The notes under the pieces: model-generated
Databases searched by the model: none
Told to the model about the DNA's origin: nothing
The model's input: only the letters and a program-made list of their open reading frames with translations
NCBI GenBank assembly: GCA_944470555.2
Contig: OX104127.1
Location: 135,116,786-135,180,785, forward strand
Direction: 5' to 3'
DNA length: 64,000 bases
Source of the DNA: Heterobilharzia americana
Lineage: Eukaryota; Platyhelminthes; Trematoda; Strigeidida; Schistosomatidae
Shown here: one piece after another, positions 23,116 through 35,910 of the stretch
How positions within the stretch are numbered: position 1 is the stretch's first letter
How the letters are laid out: every line of letters starts with the position of its first letter
Translations under genes and position numbers: made by a program

Positions 23116-24544
23116 CTATTCATAAATGGGAGAATATAACAGTTTATAAGCTCCTCCTTGGTAGAATTTTGGACTTTCGTAGTAGCTTCACAATGAATAC
23201 TTTCTTATAAGTGTGCGGATACTATTCAAACAGCTACAATCTCAGGTTCACAATACATGTAACATATTTTTACTGTGTAACAACGAGATAAGCTTCCAGT
23301 ATAAGGTGGACTGTAATATCTTTACGTCAGATGCTCAGTCGCGTTAGTCAAAATGTAGTAAGTAACTCGAATTGTTCAACTATCACAAGGTGGTCATGCA
23401 AATAATTGTTTTAAAAAATGAGAAATCTAGCTGCAAAAGTCTGTCACTCCTACTTTCAGACACTTAACATTACTTCGAGTGATTTCTTCCAACATGTTCG
23501 TTAAAATCACTAAAAGCAGCGAAGAATTCTATGAAACAAGGAGTACTGATGGTCTAACTCATAGGTCTTTGTAGAATTTATTCGTCTAACATCTCAAGTA
23601 ATTAGTCAGTAAATATTGTTCACTCAGTTTTGGAACCTTATCATTCTTCTATCTACATCACATGCACAACATTATTAAATAAGCAACTTGAGCGTATATT
23701 TTAAAGTTTGGAAATCAGGTTTACTCAGTTTTCCTTCGTCTTATCATCAAAACCTACTAAGTAGAATTCCAAGATACCAACAGACTATAACCAAGAAACT
23801 AATGTTAGGAATGCAGATTTTGTGTCGTAGTAAATAATTCACTGAGAATCCTTCATATTTCATAATTATAGGCTACTCTCAAATCACCTTTTAACAAAAG
23901 ATTTTAGTTAAAAAAGTTTAATTGCGAAAATTATTCACCTTTCTTAAGATATTATCACGTACACCCAAGAATCGCCAAATACACATATTCAACAAAATAA
24001 ATCGACTTCAACACGCCGTACAACTAGATACCGTATGTTATACATGACTTGAACTGTAAACAAAATGGAACTTATTACGGTACATATGTTTTAGGTGTCT
24101 TCCTAATTCCGTTTTATCACAACTATGCTCGAAGCAAAATCTAACTAGATTTGTTGTTATTAAAGGTTATGATTTTTTTCAAGCAGAAACAAGGAGGATG
24201 AAACAAAAGGGAAGAAAAAAGAGTTCAACAAAAGCTTCCTTTATGTTTCATTCAAATAATCATCATTTGTAAGAACAATAGCCATGAATCACATACTCTT
24301 TCACCTTATTCATTGCTAACTTTAATCAGTGTTCATGTGAGTAATTTGTGAAGCATTGGCTAGTGAAAAAGCAAATATTCGGAAGGAACACCCAAGCGCT
24401 TGCGTACTGGTGTAGAGTCATGAAACACAGAGTAACAGCTATACAATACTATCTGGTTGTCAAGTCTTTTGCAAGGAGATATCGATTCAAAGTAGTGAAT
24501 GTCCTCAAACTTTAAACATTATACGAAAAATTTAGACAATATTA
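23116..24544. other. AT-rich non-coding stretch
   Basis: I see nothing beyond AT-rich sequence. Confidence 0.4.
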
Positions 24545-24685
24545 CAACAATGAGTGGTATTGTCTAGCGGGGGAATCGAGGACATACATCCTGCTGCATT
24601 TGGTACTCGTCATATGGATGGACCTGCCTTTCAATGAACAAAATTATTCCCACTAGGACTCATCGCTTCAAATCCTTCAAATTCG
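24545..24685 (-). mobile_element. Sm-alpha copy, diverged
   Basis: On the minus strand the tRNA-like part (GATTTGAAGCGATGAGTC) leads into a hammerhead segment at 24571-24624 with ATGACGAG (C3 changed to A) and the GAAAC box replaced by GGATG. Stem I arm CTCGATTCC is recognisable. Inactive. Confidence 0.6.
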
Positions 24686-25299
24686 AAACCAAAGAATAAA
24701 TAGATAAATATATTAAGGGGTAAGATTTAGTATAAGAAGATTGCATTAAATCCACTCTGTACGAAGCGATACAAATGACCAGTGCATTCCAAATGAAATT
24801 ATCCCGTAAGTGTTTCACAGTATAGTTGTCTCGTTGAAGTTGATCAATTGATACTTTCAGTACCAGTGCAACTGGCAAATCTCTCTAATTTACATTTGGT
24901 AGGGTGTATTTTTAAACAAAATTAAAAGCTTCAAGTGACCATAAAAAATTCACTTTGAGCAACTTTTCTGTATCATACCACCAGCAATTATTTCTATGAC
25001 AACATAGGAAACCTCCATGGGATGAAATCTCAGAACACACTCATCAATACACCTGTCCAACTGATCGTATCTCAGCTGTATTTACTGCTGTCTCCTTGTA
25101 TTACTTGTAGGCTAAAAAGGTCTAGCTTTGAAGGTTTGTAGAAATTGATTGATTCCTTGGCATGTATCGAGATGAATTTCCCGAAAAACCGTTACCTGTG
25201 AAGCTAAATAAATTGGATGTGAAGAAAATTACTCCCCGATGGCATTGCGGGATAGTTGTCCTACATCACAAATCAACAGAAGTAGGAAAAAGAAGACCA
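24686..25299. other. AT-rich non-coding stretch
   Basis: No gene is seen. The part from about 25210 may be a decayed head of the following family D SINE. Confidence 0.35.
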
Positions 25300-25505
25300 T
25301 TGGGTTTTAACCCAGTGGGTCAATGTTAATAATGTCCTCGCCACAAGACCCATGCGTTCTGGATTCGTTTCCATGTAGGATGGTGGGTGGGCACTGATGA
25401 AAAGTTCTATACTAGAAACAGCTGTTCAGTGTTCCAAGGTTTTTGTCAGTACTCTAGCTGGTGTCAGTCCATGATAAATGTCAGCTTGAAATCAGAAAAG
25501 TTTCA
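25300..25505 (+). mobile_element. family D SINE, hammerhead decayed
   Basis: The tRNA-like head (CAGTGGGTCAATG, GGATTCGTTTCC) is followed by GGGCACTGATGAAAAGTTC, AACAGCTGTTCAGTG and the family D tail (GGTGTCAGTCCATGATAAAT, CAGCTTGAAATCAG). The core CTGAGGAG and the CG of CGAAAC are lost. Confidence 0.7.
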
Positions 25506-27534
25506 ATTTTTTAAATAGCAATTTGGTTCTGTCATGCGAAATTAAATATTTCTGAATTTAAACCGAGAATACGTTCAAATACTACGTATAAAAATCAACA
25601 GAACATCATTCGTAGTTTGTTTCTGTAATCATGAATCAAGTTGAAGTTGTATGATTGTGGTTTAGTGTGTACAGTATCGTACGGAGGTTATCTTTTCCTT
25701 CCCATCTTTCAGGGAAGTTAAAAATGTCTTCAGTCACAAGACATATCCAATTACTCAACTTTTGTTGAGTTATTTCCACTTGTCTGCAGACAAATTAAAA
25801 AATGTATCAAACTATTGTTGTGTGTGTTAAGTAACTTAAAAGATGGTTTAAGACTATCAGTTATAGTTAATGAATTTCTGGAACTGAACTTGATCTGAAC
25901 CCAGAATGTTACGAATACTGAGACTTAGTGGAACTTGAACGCACACTGAATGTTCAATCAACAATCAATTAAAAAAGTAATAAGTACAGTACCTGGAAAG
26001 TGGAAGAAACTGAATAAATTATGACCATGCGGCAGCGTGGATTCTGTAAGCTAGTAATAATGGTTTTATTCCTTCCCCTGTCTCCAGTGTTAACATCTTC
26101 CACACTTTCATCAGTCATAAACTAAGAGTAAGCCCTACAAATATTCCTTTGGATGGTGAGGTTGTATGTGTAGTTGCTTTGAGTAGTTGCTTCATGCTCT
26201 CTATAGTTTCAATTAAACTTCTTCCTTATCAATAATTGTCCCATCTTTTAACATTTGACAGAAGCTGTGTCTCATATCTAGTTATCCATTCCGCTGAATT
26301 ATACGCTTACGGAAGCACAAAGTTTTCTCATTACACCTCAGCTTACTGGTTTGTCCCTAAACTTTACCTAAAAAATAACTTGTGAATGAAATATTTTGTT
26401 ATGCAAACGAGACATAGGTTAACCAAATTCACAAACTAATACGCAGTTCCCTCAGTGTTTCCGATAAATTAGACTTTTCATGTTTTCATCTTTTATTCTT
26501 GAGTACTTCAATGTGTAGACAGAAAGATCTGCAGTCACTTTGTCCTTGCATACACTAAAACATATATTCAGAAGCACACAAAGTAGTATTCGTAATGAAA
26601 ATTATACGGCTATATCCTGATACAGGTTGCTTTGGTGTGAAATGATTAGAAGTGGTCATGTACAGGCTCCTAACCTCAGCTTCAAGCTTGTTGCTGATTA
26701 ATGTCAAAAGCCATGAAGTATTTTCTGAAAGGTGGAGAAATATATGGCACAATATCATCGTCATAAAGAATGTCATTGATTAATCCTTAGTGGGCATTTA
26801 ACCGGGGAAAGTGTTTAAAACTATTATGCCAATGTTACACAACAGCCATTTGTAAAAATGAAGATGTATGCTGTTGTTGGTTCCAAATCCATATCTCCCT
26901 CTCATAGTCAGAAACACACTCAGGGATTTTCCAAGTAAAATGAACGGAAATATTTTCAACTCTTTGTGTCTCAAGTATAAAAAGAGATACATGTTTTTGA
27001 GATGATTCTGGTGCATCCAGAAATCATGTTACAAATATGTTATGTTTTCAAACAGGCGTCTTTACCTTTAAAATTTAGTGGAAGATTCTAGCTACAAGTG
27101 AAATGTTTTGTCACCAAAAAGTATTCCACTTTTACCTCACTAATTATGACGACAATGAAGTTCCTCCATTCAGATGGTGTATGCGCTTCCTAAATGAATA
27201 TGTACTTTTAGAGTATTACGAAAATCTATCTGACCTCTTATTCCTTATCCAATGTCTTACGCAACCAATACAATCCTGATTTTTCTTTACCAAAAATTAT
27301 TTCCGCTATCACAGTAAAATTTATCAGTAAGGCTACTACACTTTTAGCATTGTTTACATCACACATCGCTTGTGTTGTTTTGTGGGAAAAACCCTTAGTG
27401 ATTAAAGTGCAGTAAAGTTGAAAGCATTCCCAAAAGTAACATGTGAATACCATTTAGGCGGAATAATTACTGGTAAAATAAGTGACCCAGATCTATCATT
27501 TAAGTTGATGTTTATTACAGTTTGAAATCAGTTA
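25506..27534. other. AT-rich non-coding stretch
   Basis: About 2 kb without a recognisable gene or repeat; only short chance ORFs. Confidence 0.4.
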
Positions 27535-27700
27535 AAGAACTATTGAAAATCTAGGAACATAGATAGCTGTTTCTTCTTCGTGCAGGGCTCCTAGGCGGTA
27601 CGCACTCATAACGTCACCAGGAATCAAAACCAGGACCTTCAAGAATCCAGTGATCCAGATCACCCTACCTCTACAAGCTGGCACTATAGCGTGACGTTCC
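27535..27700 (-). mobile_element. family D SINE, minus half of an inverted pair
   Basis: The minus strand shows box B-like GGTTTTGATTCCTGG, a core decayed to CCTAGGAG, and GAAACAGCTATCTATG. It ends only a few bases before a plus-strand family D copy. Confidence 0.65.
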
Positions 27701-27704
27701 TGCA

Positions 27705-28045
27705 CTGTCAATGCTCATTAGTGATCTGATTCGAAATGACATTTGCTGAACTTCTAGTAGGAAGTTGCGACCGTAGGAGAAAACCAAGTCGGATGTGAGA
27801 ACAAATACTCAACTGCAGTTTCGTACGGGAGTTTTGCTATATCAAGAACTGACCCATCGGCTCAAAAGTAGCTTGCTGGCTGCAAAATCTGAATGTCCTG
27901 CGTTCGATTCTCGGTTGGGTCATGGGTTCTCACTGCTGCAGTTGCCTTAGTAGGACGAAGCATCTGCATATTACTCTCACGCTTTCAGTTCACGAAGAAT
28001 ACTAACTTGTAATCAATAAAAACCCCACAAACCTCCAGATTAAAA
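27705..28045 (+). mobile_element. family D SINE, long form
   Basis: Begins with the upstream block shared with 54545 and 56085 (TGCTCATTAGTGATCTG). The tRNA-like head at about 27851-27921 has GACCCA pairing with TGGGTC as an acceptor-like stem and a box B GCGTTCGATTCTC. The hammerhead is degraded (CTGCAGTTGCC, GGACGAAGC). The tail CTAACTTGTAATCAATAAAA is typical. Confidence 0.75.
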
Positions 28046-29084
28046 CTATATTCTAGAAAATACGTCTACGGTACGTATGTGGTACAGTGCTCATTATCAG
28101 TTTTTATCATGTCTCACAATAATTAACTTAAAACTATGAGACAGAATATATGCATTTGTATATTCTAAAATTAGCCCTTTTTTTCTTAATTATAACCTTT
28201 GGTGAAACCATTGATACTTTATATTGAAGCTAAGTTAAATTAGAGGAAAATTTTAATGGTACCAACCATCGAATCATTGATTTTAAGTTTACTATCCTGC
28301 TTTAGAAGAAAAACAAGTGAACCCAAAAGTTAGAAAACATGAAACATTGAACTGTAACAGTATAACTGGGTGATAGTGTGCTCACTGTCAGACATGACGG
28401 TCTAGTATGCTTAGAAGTTCTCTTCTTGGATAAAACAGTTGCTCACTACTCGCAGATGCTCAATGGTTCCCTGAGTGATATTGGTCTGTGACGCTAATCT
28501 CTTGAAACCGTTAGTTTACTCACGAACCTTCATCTCTGTCAAATTTCTACTGGGTGAAATGGCTTCGATGTACATTTCAGCTGCATTTCTGGTCATGTTT
28601 CTCAGCGCTTTTTGCTAATTTCTCCCTTTTTATCACATTTTGTATTTCGTACGATAAGGTACTAGGTTGGTTTTCAAAAGGCGATGACTATCAAAGGATA
28701 TCTTTTAAGTTTATTTCATGAGTCTGGTGACCGATAAAAACCTGATATATATCCTGTTCAATGACAGCGAGAAAACCTCCTACTATTACTTTCTTTTCTT
28801 TAGAACAATAAAAGGACAAGTTCCTTAGAACAACATGAATTCATTTTATCTTACCAGGTTCTCATCACCTGCTCATAGCCAACAACATTAAAACATGAGT
28901 TCGAAGTAGGGAAATAAGACGCTTTAAAGAACTGAAGTATATTTAGTCAACATATTAGACAAACGAATATGAATGTGAGAAGTTAAACAGATAAGAACAG
29001 ATGCTTTGGCTTGTGCTTTTCAGTTGTTGATTGAACATAGGTGGCCAACCACTGGTATAAGGCTGAAATTTCAGGGTTGTATTC
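28046..29084. other. AT-rich non-coding stretch
   Basis: No gene or repeat family recognised. Confidence 0.4.
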
Positions 29085-29200
29085 TATGCAGGCTTACATC
29101 AGTTGCCGAATCGCTGAAAACCTTGTGGAACTGGACAGCTGTTTCATCCTAGTATCGAGCTCCTCAGCAGTGTACACCGATGACCCAATGCTAGTCCCAT
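29085..29200 (-). mobile_element. family D SINE, minus half of an inverted pair
   Basis: Includes a hammerhead with intact core (29128-29176) and part of the tail; the head is truncated near 29200. A plus-strand tail of the same family starts within about 10 bp. Confidence 0.7.
29128..29176 (-). ncRNA. hammerhead ribozyme, family D, core intact
   Basis: On the minus strand: CACTG, then CTGAGGAG (plus 29160-29167), stem II GCTC/GGAT (three of four pairs with wobble), TGAAAC, stem III ACA-GC-TGT, cleavage C, then CAGT. Stem I has four pairs next to the core. All invariant core bases are present. Confidence 0.6.
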
Positions 29201-29205
29201 AAAGG

Positions 29206-29325
29206 GATGAAATAACCTTCCAATACACCTAGGTTTTCGTTGGTTCTCCCATTGATATCACTCCATGATGTATGCCAACTTGAAATCAATAAAATCTCGA
29301 CAGGTCCCCAATTGAAAGCTGAAAT
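29206..29325 (+). mobile_element. family D SINE tail, plus half of an inverted pair
   Basis: Matches the family D tail only: CACCTAGGTTTTCG, TCTCCCATTGATATCACTCC and CCAACTTGAAATCAATAAAA. Confidence 0.7.
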
Positions 29326-29454
29326 TACCAGAAATATCAAAACATCCAGACAGGAGACCATGTGATGGCAATGGTCAATCGATTTGTTCAATCAGCTACG
29401 AACAATTATAAGCAGTAACAGTAAATTATATTTATAGCATGACAAGTAGACAGC

Positions 29455-29530
29455 GCAAATCAGTAGCTTAGTGGATAACGCCTTGACACTTGAGATAATG
29501 GATGCTGGGTTAGGATCTCAGTAGGACTAA
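29455..29530 (+). mobile_element. tRNA-like SINE head (Sm-alpha type)
   Basis: Box A-like TAGCTTAGTGGATAACGCC and box B-like GGGTTAGGATCTCAGTAGGA match the Sm-alpha head. No hammerhead follows, so it is truncated. Confidence 0.5.
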
Positions 29531-30727
29531 ACAATACTGATCATAATTTAAAAATGACAGAAATGACCAAAAAATGCATTGTCAACTTCGAAAAGACACA
29601 GATTACTTTTGTGGACCAATTCTAAAATATTTTGGTTGTAGCTAAGAGGCAACAAGTTTCAAGTACATAGCAAAATATCCAGAAGACTTAATTCCCAATT
29701 TAATAAGGGGGAGGAAAAGGCGAGGAAATAAGAATTCGAAATAATAAAGGTCATCAAATGCTCCTTTTTGGGCGCTTTAGTCTAGCTTGAGCCATGTGGT
29801 CCCACTACGACTGTTTGTATTTGACCCTTGTTTTACTCTCGACGATGTTGAAAAATCATAGACCATATATTTAGTGTCTTGTGTCCCCTGGACACTTTCT
29901 TTTCACAGACCCTTTGAAACTCGCCACAGAAAATTTGACGAATGCCAAGTTTTCCCTTCATAAAATGTATTTTGCCTTGACAAAGACACATAAGTTTTTT
30001 TTAAAACACACGCTGGCAAGTTAACTGTAACTGGTTATAAATCAAAGTGTCAATTTTACGTGGTTTTAAGCCGTGATATGAGACAAGAATGCATAAATGT
30101 ATCACTTAGTAGGGCAAAGAAAATAGAGAAATTATTCCATCAAGAAGGAAAAAAATATTGACTTTTGTGAAATACAAAATGGACAGAAGAATGAAGAAGC
30201 TGATTTTTTTTACACAATGATAAATTGTAAGTATGTCTGGTACGTATACTCCACAGAAAACCATCATATGTATTTTTTTATGAGACTTATGAATTAACCG
30301 TGAAACAAACGAACAGTTAGATAGAAAAGTAAATAAACTAACAGAAAACTTTCTCACTTTTTTTCTTACAAAACTTTGATGCTTGTAAGTGTATATACAT
30401 TCACATACATCTGCGTGAATAGGATGGCAGTGAACATCTAATGGTTATTTTTATTGCAAGACAATATTGACAGAAAAAGTCACTGGAGTTTAGACAGTAA
30501 TAAGCAACTGTTTGATTACTTATTGAACTCTGTTCGCTGGGAACATTTACGAACTGTTTATGTATCCGCCTGTAGAATCACCCACGGAGAAACATTGTCG
30601 GCTCACTTCATATTGAAGTTAGTGTTGAGGATATCATCTAGAAAGACTATGAAAGCTCCACGAATAAACAACTCAGCTCAGGGAACACAATACAACCAAT
30701 AATATTCTATATTTTACAACTTTTATC
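29531..30727. other. AT-rich non-coding stretch
   Basis: An 82-codon ORF (30454-30702 +) has ordinary-looking composition but no recognised motif or splice context, so it is not called. Confidence 0.35.
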
Positions 30728-30945
30728 AGCATCAAAACGGTCAGGCCTTCTATTGTGGCACCAGAGGATTTTTGTTCAATCCCCGGGTCATAAATGTATA
30801 CTGCTAAGTCCTATACACTCGGATGAAACGAGCATTTAGTGCTATCACGTTTTCCTTGATTCTTCAGCTGATTTCAGTGTATGACAAACACTAATTTGGA
30901 ATCAATAAATCTCCACTAACCTTCAAGTTGAATCAGTAAAAGCTC
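30728..30945 (+). mobile_element. family D SINE, hammerhead decayed
   Basis: Box B-like TTGTTCAATCCCCGGG, a decayed core (CTGCTAAGTCC), GATGAAACGAGC and a clear tail (CAGCTGATTTCAGTGTATGA, GAATCAATAAATCTCC). Confidence 0.7.
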
Positions 30946-32673
30946 TAGGAAAGATATGGTAATTTTCCGAAGAAGAAAATATAACATTTACGTTTTAATA
31001 TTGTAGCTATGATACTCAAAGCAACACAATATATAGGTTCACATTATGTCTTACTATCTACTACACACTGTTAGTGATTTATATTCAGGGGTAACCAGCA
31101 TATATCCCACCTTCATTGATTATCATCAAAAAGGGACTGGTCAAAACTAGCTAGTAGTCATGAAAAGACTTCAACGAAATACTCATTTATCCACCCGTGT
31201 GCTAAACTAATCAACTCCTGAAAAAGGAGTACTCGTCACTGAAGTTAAACATATTCTATGGAGGAATTATTTGGTTTGAATAGTCGACCTATGTTGTAAG
31301 TTATTTCATTTCATTATATAACCAGTCAGATGGAGAAACTGTAAGAAAAGGTAAGACATTTCATCTGAAAATTTATTGTGTTGGACTTCTACTTTTCATT
31401 GGTTGTGCCTTTCTTCACTTATTAATTGATGTTTCATCAGTTCTCTCAGTCTCTTGACTGAATCTGTAAATGTACAACAAAAGTTTCTACTTAAAACTCC
31501 TTTTCTGTTAAAGTAACCTTTAAAAAACCACTCGTGGTATATGATGTAATCTATTGCCTACATTTCATTTAATATCACGCTTCGTGCATACTAGCGGACA
31601 AATAAATAGTTAGAAGAAACAACTTTTCAATCGATTTAACTCATGAACTTAAGTGTCAGTATTCTGTATTTGAAGGTTATAACTCCTAGTAATCATTTCT
31701 GATTTCTGTCAGTCTAATATAAATGCTTTTTTTTACTAGCTTATCGGATAACTTGCTTGACAATCAATGTGTATGTGTGTGTGTGTTTTGGATGATTTTC
31801 TTTGCTTCGAAATCTCAGCATCTACAACTGCTTAATTTCTTCTTACCAGTGAGATGATGATGATGATAAATGTAATAAGTAGCTGGCAATCCAGTAGACT
31901 GATTTCTCGTCGGCTAAAATCATTTCTGAAAGTTTCTATGCATATTTTTAGTATAGATGTTCATGTATTAATATCTCTATTTACTTATGAGAGTTTGTTT
32001 AAATGTGTACACTCTCTGGTATCACAAAAAGAACAACTTCAGAAAGAACGATAAAAGAGTATTTAAATTTAAAACATTTTCTTTGAATAAAACCATTTTT
32101 ATGCAAAACAGTTTTTTTTTGTAAACATACGTCTACACAGAAAATCTTCATTTCAATCTTCAATGGTTGTGTGCGTATGTCAGTGCATCTATACTGTCAT
32201 GTATCTACGCACAACAGCATTATTGATAAGGGGTTCATCTTCTATTAAGTATATTTCTTTTTAGTAATCGTATCGATAATGTAACGCAGTGAAATGCATG
32301 TAGCCTCTGATTGACTCTATGCCTCTGTTATTTTTGCCACGAAAACATGCCATCTGGCTTCACACTGTATGAAGTATGTTATCTCACTATTGTGAATGTG
32401 TATATATGAATTTTCAAAAAAACTGATACTAACCAAGGTACAATCTGTCCAATAATAACGATAATAATATTCAATACAACAACTGATTTGTGTGATACAT
32501 AGATTTTCTATTTCGCAGGAAACCACTGACTCCAGGGAAATATCCTTCAAAGGAACACGTGATCCATAAAGAAATAGGTGCAGCAGTAAAATGGTTATTT
32601 CAGACTGATCAGATTATATTCTGTTGGATTTTATGGAGTCATCACATGCCTTATTTATATGACCATTATTCTG
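30946..32673. other. AT-rich non-coding stretch
   Basis: No gene is supported. A short (TG)n run lies at about 31768-31784. Confidence 0.4.
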
Positions 32674-32838
32674 ACTATCTGAGATAGCCGTGGTTTAGCA
32701 GAATTGTACTGACACTGAGCAATGATTGAAAGTGAAATGAAAATCAGGATTACGATAGGATTTCAGCCAGCCGTCACCGGTTTTACAGCCCGGTGCTGTA
32801 TCATTTGAGCTACAAAACCCGGCAGCTGATCAGATTTC
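32674..32838 (-). mobile_element. tRNA-derived SINE, family B
   Basis: The minus-strand head GGGTTTTGTAGCTCAAATGA is followed by an anticodon-arm-like CCGGGCTGTAAAACCGG and a degenerate box B. The tail (ATTTTCATTTCACTTTCAAT) and the end motif near 32680-32700 match the copy at 12369. The anticodon loop would read CTGTAAA (GTA), hinting at a tRNA-Tyr ancestor; the other copies disagree. Confidence 0.7.
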
Positions 32839-33092
32839 ACTTCAGTCCCCAAGAATTTTGCTTGACTGCCACTTGAATTCTTGATGCGTTATTATCGCTT
32901 GATCGTACTCACCATTGTCTTGACAATAAATAAATAAATAATGACATGTGAAGAATGTGGTGGGCGATAAAAGTAGTTTGTAGAGTCCACTGTCCTTTGT
33001 CCAGTCACAGATGTGATCCATATTCCTTTAGATGATAGAAACTGCTATGTAACGTATGGCTTTTACTACAAATGAAACCGTCCAAAACGACT

Positions 33093-33832
33093 ACATCACT
33101 GAGCTTTCCATTGTAAATCACTTGGCATGTAGCCTCATTATATAGTTTATAGCATATAGTTGTTGAATGAGGTTGATAAAGGTTTGTGGCACTAAAACCG
33201 TAGTGTTGAAGCAGCCACCTGTCAAATTACTTGGCGGTTGACGCCTCGATCGAAGACTTTTTAAAAGTCTATGAAGTTGAGATAAGGTAGAGAGTTGACT
33301 GCCATTCTATGCTCTGTTCTATGATGATACGTAGTGTAGCATTGCAATGTGGTCCGTGCATGATTAATTCTTCCTGAAGCCAGCCAGCCTGTTCAGGTCT
33401 AAGTTTTGAATGCAGAGCACTTTTTAGTCTCTCCAGGATGTTGCGGCTGAATATTTTGCTTGGGGTGGACAGGGGTAGAGTATGATTCCGCGCCAGTTCT
33501 TGCAAAGACTTAGGTCTCCCTTCTTCGGGAGTTTGACAAGGTAACCCTTCTTCCAGTCGGAAGGTATCTTTCCTTCCTTCCTTCCAAACCTTTTGCAATA
33601 GTGGTGTTAACATGTTCGCTGATGTCTCTGAGTCTGCTTTCAGTGCCTCTGGCGGAATCCCATCTGCTCTTTATGCTTTCTCGGCTTTCAGTAATTTCAT
33701 GGCGTTCAGGACTTCGCTTCTGCATTTGTCGGAGGGCTTGTGTTTACTGGTAGTTCTGTGGCTGGGCTGCAGGTGGTATTTCTAGACGAAGTGCAGGTGT
33801 TGGTCGGTTCGAGAGTTTTTTGAAGTGGTCCG
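33093..33832 (-). mobile_element. RTE retrotransposon internal fragment
   Basis: The minus strand covers the RT region around motif A back to the linker: peptide pieces IIEQSIEWQSTLYLIS, SKIFSRNILERLKSALHSK and KLRPEQAG match the 14145-15185 copy. It has many frameshifts, an internal AT-rich duplication near 33146-33162, and is truncated at both ends. Confidence 0.85.
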
Positions 33833-34689
33833 TTTATTTCTCACTTATCGGTTGGATTCGTCTGTAACCTGGGAATCATTACTTGTCTACTATGGAAGAG
33901 GACACAGTTTCTTATATTTTAAGCGTTATGGGCAAACACAGGCAGCAGAATATAACATGCACACGTAGTAAAACATTTTCTGATGGAACAGTTACGTCAT
34001 ACTAACAATGACTCATATTTCAGAGTAATTAGTGCTCAGAATATTCGACAGCGTTGCACGTTCAATCACCTCAACCTTTGAGTATGAATGACAAAGACCC
34101 GTGAATTTCAAGTTATTGATTACAGTATGCTAATAAGTATTTTTGACATAGAACCAAGGTGGACAAAAACACCTAATATAATACCCAGCATCTGATAAAT
34201 TTTGATTTCACCATTCAACTAAACCTTTTATGCACCGGGATTTAATTTTTGTGAAAATGTTTTATTGTGTGACTGAATCGGAAGACGGATAGATATACTG
34301 ACAGGAATAGTTTCCAAAAGAACACATCAGCCGGTCATTACATTCATTTTCATAACTTCACATCAATTCAGTATAGAAGAAGCCTAGTCAAATCTCCGAG
34401 CTACAGAATATGAAATATATATTCTGATGCCTGTACTGAAGAAATGGATTAGCTGAAAATAACACTGCAGCAAAATGGTTACTTAGTAAATTTCATAAAT
34501 GAACACAAAATGGAACCTAGAGAGAAGATAAAGGAGGACAATGTTGAAACCTTTATATCTCACAGCAAGTTTTAAAAAGGAATATTACCTTTGATAACTT
34601 GCCACCCCAATTCAGTAGATCCGTCTCAGGATACTCAGTACGGCGGAACTATTCATCAGCTTCTCAACCAAACCACTGCTGATATAGCA
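33833..34689. other. AT-rich non-coding stretch
   Basis: Nothing recognised. Confidence 0.4.
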
Positions 34690-35335
34690 AACCAAAGAAT
34701 GATTACCAGTGATAGCTACTTCAGTGTTGATCGCTATGTTCAGTTGCTCCTGTAGAGGTGGTTACTTAGGTCATATTCAGAGGGCTGTAACCACCCTTTC
34801 TCTTAAACATGTACCAGCCTGGTTGGGGAAAGGAATGACAAAAACCCTCAACAGTGCAGCCCTTTGTCATTTAGTAAATATCAAACATCAAACCAAGTTA
34901 GATCCCCTCTTTTCTGTGATATATCATGACTGTTTTAACCTCCTAAAAGAAGCGGGATTATATTGTATCATATCCGTAGCCGAAGCCATAAATCTCAACA
35001 CAAGAAAACCTCATCTGTGTGTACAAAGGAAATATATGCATCCATTTTGTCTACCTTGGCCCACAATAGGCTCAACACGCTTTTTATGAACTCTTCTATA
35101 AAAAATCTCACATGTCAGCACCTCATTCCATCTCATCCTTTTACTTTATCTCTCTCACTTCATTGATAAACGTTCATTTTCTTAGATTATTAATTTTATA
35201 CTCTTGTTTATTTATGCTGTTACCAGTAGCCATTTTCGACCGTGACGTAACACTTTACTTTTGTTGTTCGTTATCTCGTTACCGTATTCACATGATTTTT
35301 CATCCTACTTGAAGATAACTCACTACCAAATAGTG
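34690..35335 (+). mobile_element. Penelope-like element 3' part (GIY-YIG endonuclease and tail)
   Basis: An open frame at 34709-35089 reads FSCSCRGGYLGHIQRA (YIG decayed to YLG), then KHVPAWLGKGMTKTLNSAAL and ISVAEAINLNTRKPHLCVQR, and PFCLPWP. This matches the C-terminal GIY-YIG domain of the minus-strand PLE at 48200-49800, including the Glu-containing AEAI block. The 3' non-coding part (about 35140-35330, ending CACATGATTTTTCATCC) also matches that element's tail, so the copy is complete at its 3' end. Confidence 0.85.
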
Positions 35336-35439
35336 ATTATTTAACCCTTGGTAAAAAAATATACACACTCATATCCCAGACAGATGTATATAGGTGAATC
35401 ATGATCTTGAAATTTTGCCTTCTTATATCGGGATGAGCA

Positions 35440-35600
35440 TCGCAGTGGGTGATTTCTCACCGAGGCTTGAACCAAGCAGCCATTGCTTCAAATTCTAAAA
35501 CGTTATCCACTAGAGCACTGAAGCGTGACACCCCCCTCTTATGCAAAAGGTATCAGTTGTTCAGGAATACTAGTAATTTCCTGTTACTACATAGCAACTG
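35440..35600 (-). mobile_element. Sm-alpha head, minus half of an inverted pair
   Basis: On the minus strand CTAGTGGATAACG (box A-like) and GGTTCAAGCCTCGGTG (box B-like) are the Sm-alpha tRNA-like head. The hammerhead is absent (truncated near 35440). Confidence 0.7.
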
Positions 35601-35619
35601 ACACATGTTGCGAAAAAGG

Positions 35620-35910
35620 TGGCTCTCGTGCTTCAGTGTCCTGGTGGACAACGGTTTAGCGTTTGAAGCGACTGGTATGTTTGTTATGTCTGAGTCTTAG
35701 TGAGAACAACATCGCTCATGGGGGTCCAGGTACATCTAGCTGATGAGTGAGTTTCGAACAGGACAAAACGTGTATCTTGGACAACACTGTTATTCACCAA
35801 GATGAATACAACACAGTAAATATCCGGCAGTATCAAGGTATCTGAATAAAATCTCATCTATCAACAGTGGTCGAGCAATTTAGTCATGTCTAGCAATGGG
35901 TAATTAAAAA
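35620..35910 (+). mobile_element. Sm-alpha copy, plus half of an inverted pair
   Basis: Head (GTGGACAACGGTTTAGCG, TGAGTCTTAGTGAGAACAAC), hammerhead at 35729-35781, and continuation past the unit end into a second partial unit (CAACAGTGGTCGAGCAATTT at about 35861). This indicates a dimeric source transcript. Confidence 0.75.
35729..35781 (+). ncRNA. hammerhead ribozyme relic (Sm-alpha type)
   Basis: CTGATGAG (35740-35747) is intact and stem I arms ATCTAG/CTTGGA are recognisable. The GAAAC box is CAAAAC (G12 changed to A) and the stem II loop is enlarged. Expected inactive. Confidence 0.65.
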